Assembly: GCF_028401385.1 (NCBI RefSeq)
Contig: NZ_JAQOMR010000001.1
Location: 1,490,501 to 1,554,500, forward strand
Direction: 5' to 3'
Source of the DNA: Marinicella algicola
GTDB lineage: Bacteria; Pseudomonadota; Gammaproteobacteria; Xanthomonadales; Marinicellaceae
Length of the DNA stretch: 64,000 nucleotides
The translations under genes and the position numbers were made by a program. The notes below the pieces were generated by a model, which had not been told where the DNA came from, made no database searches, and saw only the letters and a program-made list of their open reading frames with translations. Of this stretch, positions 42,182 through 54,030 are shown one piece after another (the stretch's first letter is position 1; each line of letters starts with the position of its first letter).

Positions 42182-44248
42182 TCAATTCACCTTCACGACA
42201 TCGGACAGAAGCTTGATCAGTTGACCGACGTTGTGGCTGAGTTGTTTGCCATTGATCTGGATCGAGCCGTCGGAGTTGAGCACGATCACACTGTCGCCGC
42301 TCTTGAGGAGAATCCGCTTGCCGGCGGTGATCACCAGTTCCTCGCCGACATCGAGATAATAGCTCTTGAGGACGTTGACGGTCTTGGTGTTCTGGACCAG
42401 TTGAGAGTCATTATTGCCGATGCTCTCGTTCCGGTTCTTCTCGATGCTGACCTGCATCGACCCTTCGCCGGCCCCGGCTCCCTTGTCGCCAAGGCCGTAG
42501 GGGACGCCCGGAAGGCCGTCGATCATCCTGTCAGCGCCGGTGGGCGTGAACATGCCCTTCTGCGCCGGGCCGACATAAAGCGCCATATCGCCGCCGATCA
42601 CCTCGGTATGATTGTTCTCGACCTCGATGCCCTTGTTGTGGCCGACGGACTGGACCCAGTTGTTGTTGATGCGTTCGGAGTGGTTGTTGTTGGTCTTTTC
42701 GTTGCGGTCTTTCTGGGCGTGGACATAGACTTCCTGCCGGTCGTTCTCGTCCTCAAATCTGAGTTCGTTATAGCCATTGCCCTTGTGGGTCTGGGATCGC
42801 CAGACGGTTCTGGTCTTGTTGTCGGGAAGCTTGTAGGGCGGCAGGTTGAGGGCGTTGTAGGAGCGTCCGGTGATGATCGGCTGGTCGGGGTCGCCGCCCA
42901 TGTAACTGACGAGCACTTCCTGTTTGACCCGTGGCAGGATCACCTCGCCGAAAGTGCCGCCCGCCGAACTCGACGTCACCCGCGTCCAGACCGAGGAGTG
43001 CTCATTGTCTTTCGAGCGTCTGTCCCACGGATAGGAAAGTTTCACGCGGCCCCAGTCATCGCAGTAGATTTCCTCACCCTCCGGGCCGCTGACGGTTGCG
43101 ATCTCCGGACCGTCGGCTTTCGGCTTCGGCTGTTTCGGCGGGGCGTAATTGAGGTCCGCCGGCATCGCCAGGAAGCGATTGGCATAGGTGGTGGCGCCCG
43201 CTCCGGCTTCTTCCTTCAGCGCCTGCGGCTGTTCGCCCACATGGGTGACGGTGAGAAGATGCCAGAAGACGTTGCAGTCCTCATTCGGATGCTCGGTGAG
43301 CCGGACCTTGCGGCCCGGCGTCAGCGCCGGCGCATTGGTGCGGCCTTCGCCGGTGGTGGCCTCGACGCGCACCGCCTCGATCTGTGTTTTGGTAAACGGC
43401 TTGCCGGCATTGTCGTATTTGTAGCCGCCCGGATAGTTGTAGAGATCGTAATCGCCTTTGGTGCCGTTATCGGCCTGGCGGTCGGCGCGATGCTCTTGGC
43501 TGTACCCCGGATTCGTGAAGAGACGCTCGCGCTGGGTGAAGCTCGTCGCCCGCAGGCGCTCGCGGAAGGTGAAGCTGCGGCAGAAGACGCCCTTCGCCAC
43601 GCCGCCGGGATTGGCATTGTATTCGAGTTCCGGCATCTCCTTCAGCTTCGGCACGATCATCGGTGTATCGATGAAAGTCACCTGGTTCTGGCCGTTCTCG
43701 CCGGATGTGAAGAAGAACCAGATGCCTTCCTCGGCGGCGATGCGCCGGACGAAATCGAGATGGGTCTCGTTGTACTGGACGCAATATTCCCGCGCCACAT
43801 GGGTGCCTTCGAGCACGAAGCGCATATCCTCGACGCGGCTTTCCTTCAGCACCTCGGCGATGATCTCGGGCACGCTCTTCTGCTGGAAGATGCGGCTGTC
43901 GGAGCCATGGGCGAGCCGGCCGAGCGCAGGCATGAGGACGACCGTGTAGAAGGTGCGGTGAAGCCCCTCGTCGCGGCGGGCCATGTCGGCGATGATGCCG
44001 GAGAAATGCCGGATGCCGGCATATTTGTGATGGATGGTCAGCGTCGCCGGTGTGTCGAGCAGGGCGTTGATATCGATTTTGGGATCGTCGGAAACGAGTT
44101 CGATCACCACCTCGGAAAGTTCGAACAGCTTTTCTTGCGCCGTAAACCCGTGAACAAGAAGTCCGGCATCCTTCAACGCCGGGGCCTCGAAGGTGAAGGC
44201 GATGTCCTGATCCTGAAAGAGGACCGGCATGTCGATGATCGCGTTCAT
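42182..44248 (-). CDS. vgrG: Type VI secretion spike protein VgrG (TssI)
   Basis: 688 residues, intact. The N-terminal gp27-like part (FTFEAPALKDAGLLVHGFTA, then ESRVEDMRFVLEG and ETHLDFVRRIAAEEGIWFFF) precedes the gp5-like OB fold. That fold has EEIYCDDWGRVKLSYPWDRR, SSVWTRVTSSSAGGTFGEVI and LVSYMGGDPDQPIITGRSYN. A beta-helix needle with N-rich repeats (NEKTNNNHSERINNNWVQSV) follows. There is no C-terminal effector extension. It is near the head of the effector operon; the core T6SS genes are not in the window. Confidence 0.95.
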   Translation of the reverse strand: MNAIIDMPVLFQDQDIAFTFEAPALKDAGLLVHGFTAQEKLFELSEVVIELVSDDPKIDINALLDTPATLTIHHKYAGIRHFSGIIADMARRDEGLHRTFYTVVLMPALGRLAHGSDSRIFQQKSVPEIIAEVLKESRVEDMRFVLEGTHVAREYCVQYNETHLDFVRRIAAEEGIWFFFTSGENGQNQVTFIDTPMIVPKLKEMPELEYNANPGGVAKGVFCRSFTFRERLRATSFTQRERLFTNPGYSQEHRADRQADNGTKGDYDLYNYPGGYKYDNAGKPFTKTQIEAVRVEATTGEGRTNAPALTPGRKVRLTEHPNEDCNVFWHLLTVTHVGEQPQALKEEAGAGATTYANRFLAMPADLNYAPPKQPKPKADGPEIATVSGPEGEEIYCDDWGRVKLSYPWDRRSKDNEHSSVWTRVTSSSAGGTFGEVILPRVKQEVLVSYMGGDPDQPIITGRSYNALNLPPYKLPDNKTRTVWRSQTHKGNGYNELRFEDENDRQEVYVHAQKDRNEKTNNNHSERINNNWVQSVGHNKGIEVENNHTEVIGGDMALYVGPAQKGMFTPTGADRMIDGLPGVPYGLGDKGAGAGEGSMQVSIEKNRNESIGNNDSQLVQNTKTVNVLKSYYLDVGEELVITAGKRILLKSGDSVIVLNSDGSIQINGKQLSHNVGQLIKLLSDVVKVN

Positions 44249-44281
44249 GGTGATGTCCTTCCTGACGCGGGAGAGTTTGGC

Positions 44282-45226
44282 TCAAGACCGTGGGGATGGG
44301 GAAATGACGGGAAGGCCATTGGCGCCGATCCGGCCTGCCGCCTTCAGCACCTTGTAGGCGCGGCGGTAGCGGCGCGCCGATGTGTAGCTGAGCCCGATTC
44401 TGGCGCGCAGCGCCTCGCCCTTGGCCGCGCCGTTGTCCTTGCGCTTGCCCGACCAGTCATCGATCATCAGATCGAGAAAATCCCTGTCTGCCGGCGTCTG
44501 CGACAGGCGTTTTTCGACATAGAGCACCGCCCGCCGCTCGTCGGCCGCGACATTGGGCCTGCGACCGTGACGGGCGGAAAAATCCTCCGGCGTGAGCGTC
44601 AGCAGGTCGCCGAACCGCTCCGCCCACCATGCCGCACGGTCGTCATGCCAGGACAGGCCGAGCCGGTTACGCAGGTTCATCAGGATCTTGGTGTCGAAGG
44701 GCAGGAACGCATCGAGCTTCATGGGAAAATCGGCCCATTCGCGGATGAGCGCGGCAAGCGCCGGCGTCAGGACAACCTGCGGGCTGGTCTTGGGCCTGCC
44801 GATCTCGACGCCGCGCAGGATGGTGACGCCGAGATCCGTCTTCTGTTCGCGCCGGACCCTGAAGCGGGCTCCGTCGATATCGTCAACGATGCGCACCGGC
44901 TTTGCGAGCGCCGCGCGCCGCGCCCGCTCTTGACGGTCGCGGCCATCGACGATGCCGAGCCGCTTGCGAAATTTCTTCAACCGCACCAATCCGAGCGGCA
45001 GGCCGGAACGCTTCTTCGAGAAGCCATGGGCAAGCAGATGGTCGGCGAGTTCGCGCGTCAACACCGCTTCCGGCGTGCCTTGCGACCGATCTTCGGGATA
45101 ACCGAGAAAGGTGAGAAAGCCGTGTCCGCTGTCAATCGCCTGCCGGCAGGCAAACACCCGTCCATCGATATCCGTGATCGGCGTAACTGTTTCCAGCATC
45201 GTCAAAGAGGACATACTAATATCCAC
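44282..45226 (-). CDS. Hypothetical protein upstream of vgrG
   Basis: 314 residues, intact, 33 bases before vgrG on the same strand. It begins near MDISMSSLTMLETVTPITDI; an internal ATG at 45214 is an alternative start. The sequence is basic and arginine-rich, with a likely helical C-terminal segment (IGLSYTSARRYRRAYKVLKA). No domain is recognised. The position suggests a type VI-linked role, perhaps a regulator or accessory factor; this is inference only. Confidence 0.55.
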   Translation of the reverse strand: MDISMSSLTMLETVTPITDIDGRVFACRQAIDSGHGFLTFLGYPEDRSQGTPEAVLTRELADHLLAHGFSKKRSGLPLGLVRLKKFRKRLGIVDGRDRQERARRAALAKPVRIVDDIDGARFRVRREQKTDLGVTILRGVEIGRPKTSPQVVLTPALAALIREWADFPMKLDAFLPFDTKILMNLRNRLGLSWHDDRAAWWAERFGDLLTLTPEDFSARHGRRPNVAADERRAVLYVEKRLSQTPADRDFLDLMIDDWSGKRKDNGAAKGEALRARIGLSYTSARRYRRAYKVLKAAGRIGANGLPVISPSPRS

Positions 45227-45569
45227 TATCGCTAATATGACAGCAGAAATTTTACAACTTTAAGGGATGATGTCAATCATAGTCCGGCAAAAATGCAACC
45301 GGAGTATGGCATCGGACCTGAGAACGGTGGTGTTGATCAACATCAACGAGAAGATTGTTCTGAACGAAAGTCATTGGAAAACCCGACCCGACAATAGTTG
45401 GGACGTGTCCCATGGGTAACGGACCTGCCACCTAAAGGCTGTTCAGGAAACGAGGGTTTTTGAGAGATCCACAGCGAGGGCCACTATGGCCTGAGAACGT
45501 CTTCTCAAAACTGTTATAGAAACATTTGTCGCAAATGCTATACGTCCGACGACTTTCGAGAACATTGGG
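45227..45569. other. Intergenic region before the resolvase gene
   Basis: No gene seen. The region separates the vgrG operon promoter from the transposon. The palindromic ATTTGTCGCAAAT just before the resolvase is a candidate res subsite; the left transposon end is not defined. Confidence 0.35.
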
Positions 45570-46170
45570 ATGGCTATGCGGGTCGGGTACGCCAGGGTCA
45601 GCACGATCGATCAAAATCCGGAGCTTCAACTTGAGGCCCTGAGGCGCGCCGGTTGCGAGAAGGTGTTTACCGAGCGTGGATCCGGCGCTCGGGATGACCG
45701 CCCGGAACTGGGTCGAATTCTTTCCGATGTGCTGCGTGGCGGCGATACGCTGGTTGTCTGGAAACTCGACAGGCTGGCGCGATCACTGAAGAAGTTGATT
45801 GCGACGGCGGAAGAGTTGGAGCGCGCGCAGATCGGCCTCGTGTCCTTGACTGAGAGCATCGATACAACGACGCCGGGCGGCATGCTGACCTTTCATGTCT
45901 TCGGTGCGATCGCGCAGTTCGAACGCGCTCTGATCCGCGAACGCACGACGGCTGGATTGGTTGAGGCGCGGCAACGTGGTCGCAAGGGTGGCCGGCCTCC
46001 GCGATGCGCCCGGGCGATATTGCCGCCGCGCGCGCCCTGATGAAGGAGGGAAGCATACCGGTGCGCAATATTGCTCAGCGCATGGGGGTTTCCGTGGCAA
46101 CCCTCTATCGCCATATCGGCAAGAAGGGGGCGGTCCCAAAGTCACAGAATCCGAGGAAGCCAATGGCTGA
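45570..46170 (+). CDS. Serine resolvase/invertase (two frameshifts)
   Basis: Site-specific recombinase. MRVGYARVSTIDQNPELQLE holds the active serine at about residue 11. It is followed by LVVWKLDRLARSLKKLI and the E-helix FGAIAQFERALIRERTTAGL. The C-terminal helix-turn-helix is NIAQRMGVSVATLYRHIGKK. Missing bases near 45999 and 46128 (G5 for G6) are repaired to GGRPPAMRPGDIAAARALMK and GKKGGGPKVTESEEANG, ending at 46170. 200 residues. It overlaps the transposase start by eight bases. Confidence 0.88.
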
Positions 46171-47761
46171 GCGGAGAAAGCGGCCGCCCGGCGAGGCACT
46201 TGTCGACATCAGGCGCCGGTTGTCGCTGCTTTCTCCCCGTGATCCCGGCCGCACCGAGATAGTCGCTCGCGCGGCGCAGGCCTACGGCGTTTCGATCTGG
46301 ACGCTGTATCGGGCGCTGCGGGAGTTGAACCGTCCCAAATCCGTAAGACGCGCCGACCATGGAACCTCCCGGATCGCTCCGCAGCCGGAAATGGAATCCT
46401 ATGCCGAAATCATCGCCGCCCTGAAGATCAGAACGGCGAACCGGAAAGGGCGGCACATTTCCACGGCGCGGGCCATAAAGCTGCTTGAGGAAGACGGCGT
46501 TGAGACACCCGATGGCCTGGTGCGTGCGCCGCCCGGGCTCTTGAAACGGGCAACGATGGATCGGCTGCTGCGTGTCTGCGGGCTCGACCATAAGCGCGTC
46601 ACCCGGCCGGTGGCTGCCGTCCGTTTCCAGGCGCAGCGCTCCAACGAACTGTGGCACTTCGACATGAGCCCGTCCGATCTGAAGCAGGTGGAAGCACCGC
46701 TTTGGGTCGATGAGAGGCGCGGCAAACCAACCCTGATGCTGTTTTCCGTGGTCGATGACCGTTCTGGCGTGACCTATCAGGAATATCGTTGTGTCTACGG
46801 CGAGGATGCCGAATCCGCGCTGCGGTTTCTCTACAACGCGTTCGCGGCCAAACCCGAACCGGAGCTACCGTTTTAGGGTATTCCGACGACGATCCACATG
46901 GATAACGGGCCGGTCAGCCGCTCGCGCGTTTTCCAGTCCGTTATGGGCAGTCTCGGTGTCCGGGTTCTCACGCATATGCCCCCGTCGGACAGCGAGCGTC
47001 GCACGCCGGCGCGTGCGAAGGGCAAGGTGGAGCGGCCGTTTCGCACAATCAAGGAAGTGCACGAAACCCTCTATCATTTCCACAGGCCGAAGGACGAGGA
47101 GGAAGCCAACCTGTGGTTCAGGCGCGCTTTGGTCACCTACAATAACGGCGAGCATCGCACCGAATCCCATGCACGCATTGAGGATTGGCTGCGGCATCTT
47201 CCCCGGACGGCGTGCGGGCCATGTGCTCTTGGGAGCGGTTCTGCGCCTTTGCGCGCGAACCGGAACGACGGACGGTTGCTGGAGACGCGACCGTATCGAT
47301 CGAGGGGCATCCTATGAGGTCGAGCCCGAACTCGCCGGCGAAACGGTGACCTTGCTTTGGGGCCTGTTCGATCAGGAACTGTTCGTCGAGCACGAGGGCA
47401 AGCGCTTCGGACCGTTCCAGCCTTCGCGCGGGGCGGTGCCCCTCTTTCGTTATCGCAAATACCAGAAGAGCCGGGTCGAAGAACGGCTCGACAAGGTAGT
47501 GCGGTTGGCAGACCAGCTTGGGCTCCCCGAGCCGCAGTCACCGGCGGGAACCGTCCATTGCCCTCGTTGCCCGCAACTGCGGCCGGGCTGAGCGTCCGAA
47601 GAACGCCGTTTGCGGAGCCGGTGATAGAGACCGCTTATCCAAATGGTCTCACAGCTCGTGGGGCGATTGCCGACCAGCTCGGCCGGCCGATCGGTGCGAT
47701 GAATGCTACCGATCGCGCCTTCATTGATGAACTGCTCGCAGAAACACTCGACAAAAGATGA
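46163..47761 (+). CDS. DDE transposase, TniA/Mu-like (amber codon and three frameshifts)
   Basis: The integrase-type core starts NELWHFDMSPSDLKQVEAPL (first aspartate), then HMDNGPVSRSRVFQSVMGSL (second) and the glutamate in ARAKGKVERPFRTIKEVHET. An N-terminal helix-turn-helix reads RAAQAYGVSIWTLYRALREL. The C-terminal Mu-type beta barrel includes LFDQELFVEHEGKRFGPFQP. An in-frame TAG at 46874-46876 interrupts PELPF-GIPTTI where CAG would read through. Missing bases near 47208, 47310 and 47552 shift the frame. About 533 residues after correction. It is followed by its partner ATPase. Confidence 0.8.
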
Positions 47762-47807
47762 TCGCGGCCCGTATCCGCGAACGCTTCCAGGCGCGACGAA
47801 AGGAAGA

Positions 47808-48787
47808 ATGATGCTCGCTGACGTTCAATCCAGTTACGGCCTCGACCGACCCTTCCAGGGGCCGGCAACTTCGAGACCGAGCATCAGCGCACCATCATTC
47901 GCGAGGTGTGTGCGGCCGTCCAGACCGGCCGGCTTGTCGTGGTCTCCGGCCTCGTCGGTTCGGGGAAAACGCACCTTCTGCGGCGCATCGAAGCCGAGCT
48001 CACCAAGGCCGGCAAGGTTGCGCTCGCCAAGTCGCTGGCGGTCGACAAACGGCGCACTTCGCTGCCGTCGCTCATTGAAGCCCTGTTCTACGACTTGTCG
48101 CCCGGCGATCGCGCGCAAGTGAAGATCCCCAAACAGGCCGAACGCCGGGAGCGCGATCTGCGTGACATCATGAAAAAGGGCAAACGGCCCATCGTCCTGG
48201 TGGTCGACGAGGCCCATGACCTGCACCACAAGACCCTAACCGGCCTGAAACGGCTGATGGAGGTGGTTGCCGACGCAGGCATCCTCCTCTCCGTGCTGCT
48301 TGTCGGCCATCCCCGTCTGCGCAATGATCTGCGTCGTCCGCAAATGGAGGAGATCGGGTATCGAACGACCATATTCGACTACGAGGGGATCGGTTCCGCG
48401 CGTCGCGACTATGTCGCATGGCTGCTTGGCGCCTGTGCGACCGAAGGGGTGAAGGTTGGTGAACTCCTCGAGGAAGAAGCCATCGACCTCCTCGCCGACC
48501 GGCTGCGGACACCGCTCCAGATCGAAATGCATCTCACCCTCGCATTCGAGCAGGGCTTTCGTCTCGGCGCCAAACCGGTCACCGCCGAAATCGTCGAGCA
48601 GGTGCTGTCCCGCGCCATCGACGATCTCGAGCCGACATTGACCCGCAATGGCTACGACGCAGCGGCTCTGGTCACGCATCTCAACGCGCGGCCGTCAGAT
48701 ATCCGCGCTTTCCTGGCCGGCACCCTCGATCCCGAACACTCCCGCGACCTGACCGAGCAACTGCGCCAGGCGGGCGTGCCGGTTTGA
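47808..48787 (+). CDS. AAA ATPase, TniB/ExeA-like transposition protein (one frameshift)
   Basis: Partner of the DDE transposase. The frame starts MMLADVQSSYGLDRPFQG, shifts at a missing G near 47862 (QGAGNFETEHQRTIIREV), and then shows Walker A VVSGLVGSGKTHLLRRIE and Walker B IVLVVDEAHDLHHKTL. Sensor and lid sequences follow (LLVGHPRLRNDLRR). 326 residues. Such ATPases choose the target and activate the transposase in Tn5053/Mu-like elements. Confidence 0.82.
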
Positions 48788-48844
48788 TCATGCCCTCGCT
48801 GGCAGTTAATGTGAGCACGGGCCGTCGTTTGCGAGCAGCGCAGG

Positions 48845-48955
48845 ATGTTGGCAAGCACATTGGCAAAGAGCGTGAGCAAATCACGCTCTCCATTGTCAGA
48901 TAATCCGAGCAGAAATCGCCGATGTTTGCAAGCAGAGGCCGTTATGTTTGCAAGC
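48845..48955. repeat. Repeated ATGTTTGCAAGC motif at the transposon's right side
   Basis: ATGTTGGCAAGC at 48845, ATGTTTGCAAGC at 48922 and ATGTTTGCAAGC at 48944. Spaced direct repeats near the end are typical transposase-binding sites of TniA-type elements. The last overlaps the start codon of the zinc-ribbon gene. Confidence 0.4.
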
Positions 48956-49090
48956 GCCTACAACTACAACCAGAAGGCATACATTCTTCAGTGCACGAGA
49001 TGCCAGGAAAGATACGGCGCCAACGGGTCAGATATATTTCAACGCAAGTGTCCGCATTGTGGCGGTGGTCGGCGGGGGCTGCCTATCTGA
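48944..49090 (+). CDS. Small zinc-ribbon protein (48 residues)
   Basis: It starts MFASAYNYNQKAYILQCTRC and ends SDIFQRKCPHCGGGRRGLPI. Two CxxC pairs (CTRC and CPHC) form a zinc ribbon. Similar very short proteins ending in CPxCxGGxPGLPI are, as I recall, widespread in this bacterial order. Function unknown. It may be transposon cargo or a host gene next to the insertion. Confidence 0.6.
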   Translation: MFASAYNYNQKAYILQCTRCQERYGANGSDIFQRKCPHCGGGRRGLPI

Positions 49091-49112
49091 CCAAACGCAT
49101 CAGAAAGCTCAA

Positions 49113-49263
49113 TCAACCGTCTTCATTGAAAAAGTCCTCGTCAAGACGCTGCACCTTCAACATCCGGTAATCGCGCGTTCCCACGCCATGTTCGATCATC
49201 AAATCCGCAAGCCTTTCACGGTGAAGAGAGGTTCGTTCCGTGAGGGTTGGGGCGCGCATTGTC
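49113..49263 (-). pseudogene. mrr: 3' fragment of an mrr restriction endonuclease gene
   Basis: The minus strand ends LHRERLADLMIEHGVGTRDY followed by RMLKVQRLDEDFFNEDG. This matches the Mrr C-terminus (LxxLMIxYGVGV...R.DxDFFEE). It is cut by the IS21 element on its upstream side. The 5' end of an mrr gene is at 25070 on the opposite strand. Confidence 0.7.
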
Positions 49264-49317
49264 AACGGCGGCGTAAAAACCGGCCACGGGGCGGAGCAAA
49301 AGTCGGCCACCTCGGGC

Positions 49318-49369
49318 GCAGGTATGAGGCCCGCGGGAGGGCGTAGCCCGAGCGGGGCCTCATACCTGC
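49318..49369 (-). terminator. Large hairpin after istB
   Basis: GCAGGTATGAGGCCCGC at 49318 pairs with GCGGGGCCTCATACCTGC ending 49369, one C short of perfect. An inner GGGCGTAGCCC hairpin sits in the loop. It lies between the istB stop and the end of the element, so it probably ends transcription of the IS or shields it. Confidence 0.55.
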
Positions 49370-49388
49370 GTAGCGATTTTGAAGGGTT

Positions 49389-51740
<2,352 letters not shown>

Positions 51741-51859
51741 GGTGTAAATCCTCTGTCCCTCCTGCGCTCATTGCAGAAGGAAGATAGGTGGCCGGATTTT
51801 ACTCCGCCCGCGGACGAGATTATTCCGCCGCTTTCGTGGCCGACTTTTGCACCGCCGTT

Positions 51860-52261
51860 CTCAATAAGGCCTTTTCTCTCAAGCGCGAGAATATGCTCCG
51901 AATCTGGTTTTGCCGGAAAAGAACGATTTTGAGACGTCCGCGCGATGCAGATGAAAAATAGCTCAGAAATGCCGACACGCAGAAGCTCTCGCCGAATGCG
52001 CCTCTTTCTAAAGGGCGTCAGCAGAAACCGCCCAAGTTTTTTCAAACTCGAACATATGGGTTCCACTGCTGATACGAGCGCAAACACCCCGAAAATGGTC
52101 GCCACCAATCTAACGACAGGCATCGCCCATTGAGGCAGCCCGAAAAACCATTCAGGCCTCAAATGGTAGAGGTATGTTGCCACGATTGCAGCGAGAAAAA
52201 TGCCCCAGAGGAACTTGGCGCCTGCCTCAAACGCAGCTTTTATCTGTCCGACAATGTCCAT
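51860..52261 (-). pseudogene. Two-span membrane protein, SieB-like, cut by IS21
   Basis: From the ATG at 52261: an amphipathic start (MDIVGQIKAAFEAGAKFLWG), spans at IFLAAIVATYLYHL and VVRLVATIFGVFALVSAVEP, and a cytoplasmic segment RELLRVGISELFFICIARTS then HILALERKGLIEN. The layout resembles superinfection-exclusion protein B (SieB) of prophages. It runs into IS21 at 51859, so the C-terminus is lost. The family assignment is tentative. Confidence 0.5.
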
Positions 52262-52763
52262 TCTGCAGAATCACCCCCAGCGCAGATGCAAAGCTAGCAT
52301 AGCCTAGGGTTTGAAGCAGTACGTGCTTCCTGACCAATGCAACACAGTCTGCAAATCTGCGACATGCATTATGTCCGGTTAGATCATCGTGCGCTAGCGA
52401 TTTGCGTGTCCGGGAGAACCGGGGCGCATTGCCACCGTGCACTTTGGAATAATGGTCCACTCGCCTCGGCGACCGCACCGCAAACATCTTGGCTTCAGGC
52501 GCAAGGTGGATTTTTGAGGGAGAACAAGGCCGACGTCGACAGGGACGTTTATCCGTTTACAAGGCCAACAGGTTACGTAGTAGTTGTGATACTCGCGAGA
52601 AACCAATGGTAGAGCAGTCAATTTCATCTTTGCGCGGCATTCCGGGCTTCCTTCTCTCTGCCCTTGTTTGTGTTTCTGCCGCCAAATAGACGGATCGCTG
52701 TTTCTGCGAGGCTCAGTCAAGCGGGAACGCAGCGGCACCATTGTGCGCGACGAGGGGTAAAAG
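52262..52763. other. Intergenic region
   Basis: 502 bases between two divergent genes. I see no supportable gene. Promoters for both are expected here. Confidence 0.4.
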
Positions 52764-53510
52764 ATGGAAAAGAAGTCACCCGACGACCGACCGAAGATCC
52801 TAAAAACTGCGGTCGTCACCACAATTGTGATACTCGTGCTTGAAGGCCTCATAATTCTTGCGACGGGTTGGCCAGAGCGAGCCGAAGGCTGGGGCGACTT
52901 CCTCGCGGGCGCATTCGCGCCGCTGGCCTTCGTTTGGTTGATAGCCGCCGTGTTCATCCAGTCGAACGAACTTCGAGAGCAGCGAGCTGAACTCAAGCTC
53001 ACTCGGCGCGAGTTTGAATTAAATCGCAACGTGATGGAGAGCCAAGCTGAGGAAGCCCGGAGGCAAGCCGAATACGTTGGTCAGCAGACGGCGTATCTTA
53101 AGGAGCAAAACGCGCTTCATGCCTTTAACACGGCCCTAGCCCAGTTTGCGGCTCAAATCGAGGCCGACCGGGAAACACTGAACCAGCATCGAAAGGGGAC
53201 AAAAATCATATCGACAACAATGATAAATTGGAGAGACGACGAACTTGATGAAACCAGCCTCCTTCTCCGCTTTTCTTCAAACTTGGATAGATTTGCCAGT
53301 GAAAAGCCTGTTCCGAAGTGGATCACTGAAGGCTGGGAATCCAATGATCCAGACGGGCATCGCCGAGTGCTTGCAGCAGCAGAACGCCTACAAAACTCGG
53401 CATCAATGCTGAAAGAATGCGGTCGATCCGATCCGCTTATCTTCGACATAGATCGCTTATTTAAGAACTTAAGTGATTTGAAGGAGCAAGCATTAGGTGA
53501 GAACGACTGA
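52764..53510 (+). CDS. Membrane protein with coiled coil, unknown function
   Basis: 248 residues, intact. There are two N-terminal spans (VVTTIVILVLEGLIILATGW and FLAGAFAPLAFVWLIAAVFI). A long coiled coil follows (NELREQRAELKLTRREFELN, then MESQAEEARRQAEYVGQQTA) and a helical C-terminal domain. Proteins of this layout are frequent in accessory regions, but I know no defined role. The start at 52764 has a weak GGGGTAAAAG site. Confidence 0.6.
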   Translation: MEKKSPDDRPKILKTAVVTTIVILVLEGLIILATGWPERAEGWGDFLAGAFAPLAFVWLIAAVFIQSNELREQRAELKLTRREFELNRNVMESQAEEARRQAEYVGQQTAYLKEQNALHAFNTALAQFAAQIEADRETLNQHRKGTKIISTTMINWRDDELDETSLLLRFSSNLDRFASEKPVPKWITEGWESNDPDGHRRVLAAAERLQNSASMLKECGRSDPLIFDIDRLFKNLSDLKEQALGEND

Positions 53511-53634
53511 CATCGTGTGTCACTACATCGAAAATTCCTGAACCGCGCGTCACACCACAATGGCATGCAGGATGGCAGGCGGCGGCAGAACTCTATAATA
53601 TAAGTAATATAAAACAAGGACCTACATAGCTGAA

Positions 53635-53724
53635 TGGCGGAGGAGGTGGGATTCGAACCCACGGTACGCTTTCACGTACGCCGGTTTTCAAGACCGGTGC
53701 CTTAAACCGCTCGGCCACTCCTCC
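53635..53724 (-). tRNA. tRNA-Ser (anticodon UGA)
   Basis: The minus strand has the acceptor GGAGGAG pairing with CTCCTCC, the D-arm GGCCGAGCGGTTTAAGGC, the anticodon stem CCGGT/ACCGG with loop CTTGAAA (anticodon TGA), and a long variable arm (CGTACGTGAAAGCGTACC). The T-arm is GTGGGTTCGAATCCCAC and CCA is encoded. The long variable arm and sequence identify serine. Confidence 0.95.
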
Positions 53725-54030
53725 GCATCGGCTGGAATACCTCAAAAGGTATGCTGTGGTTTCCAATCCGGCGATCGGGCTTTATCATCGCAATCTTGTA
53801 ACGGTCAATGCCGGATTGCCTTTGCCGTGGCAATATGATTGCAACGGCATCCGCCAGACGGCGGGTGCCGGGACAAAACAATTTCGGGTTGAAAGGGGCG
53901 CTGAATTTGATACGCGCCTTAAAGCAGCCATGAAGTCCCGCGATAGGGGACGGAATCCAAATTTCAAGATGGCGTGATCCGGCGGAAAGTGTTCCGCGGT
54001 CTGATCAAGACAGATGGAAGAATTGCTGGC

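Noticed and set aside
42155..45235. 1026-codon open frame on the plus strand
   Set aside because: It is antisense to VgrG and the upstream gene, which have clear family sequence. High GC creates long shadow frames; the translated sequence has no domain.
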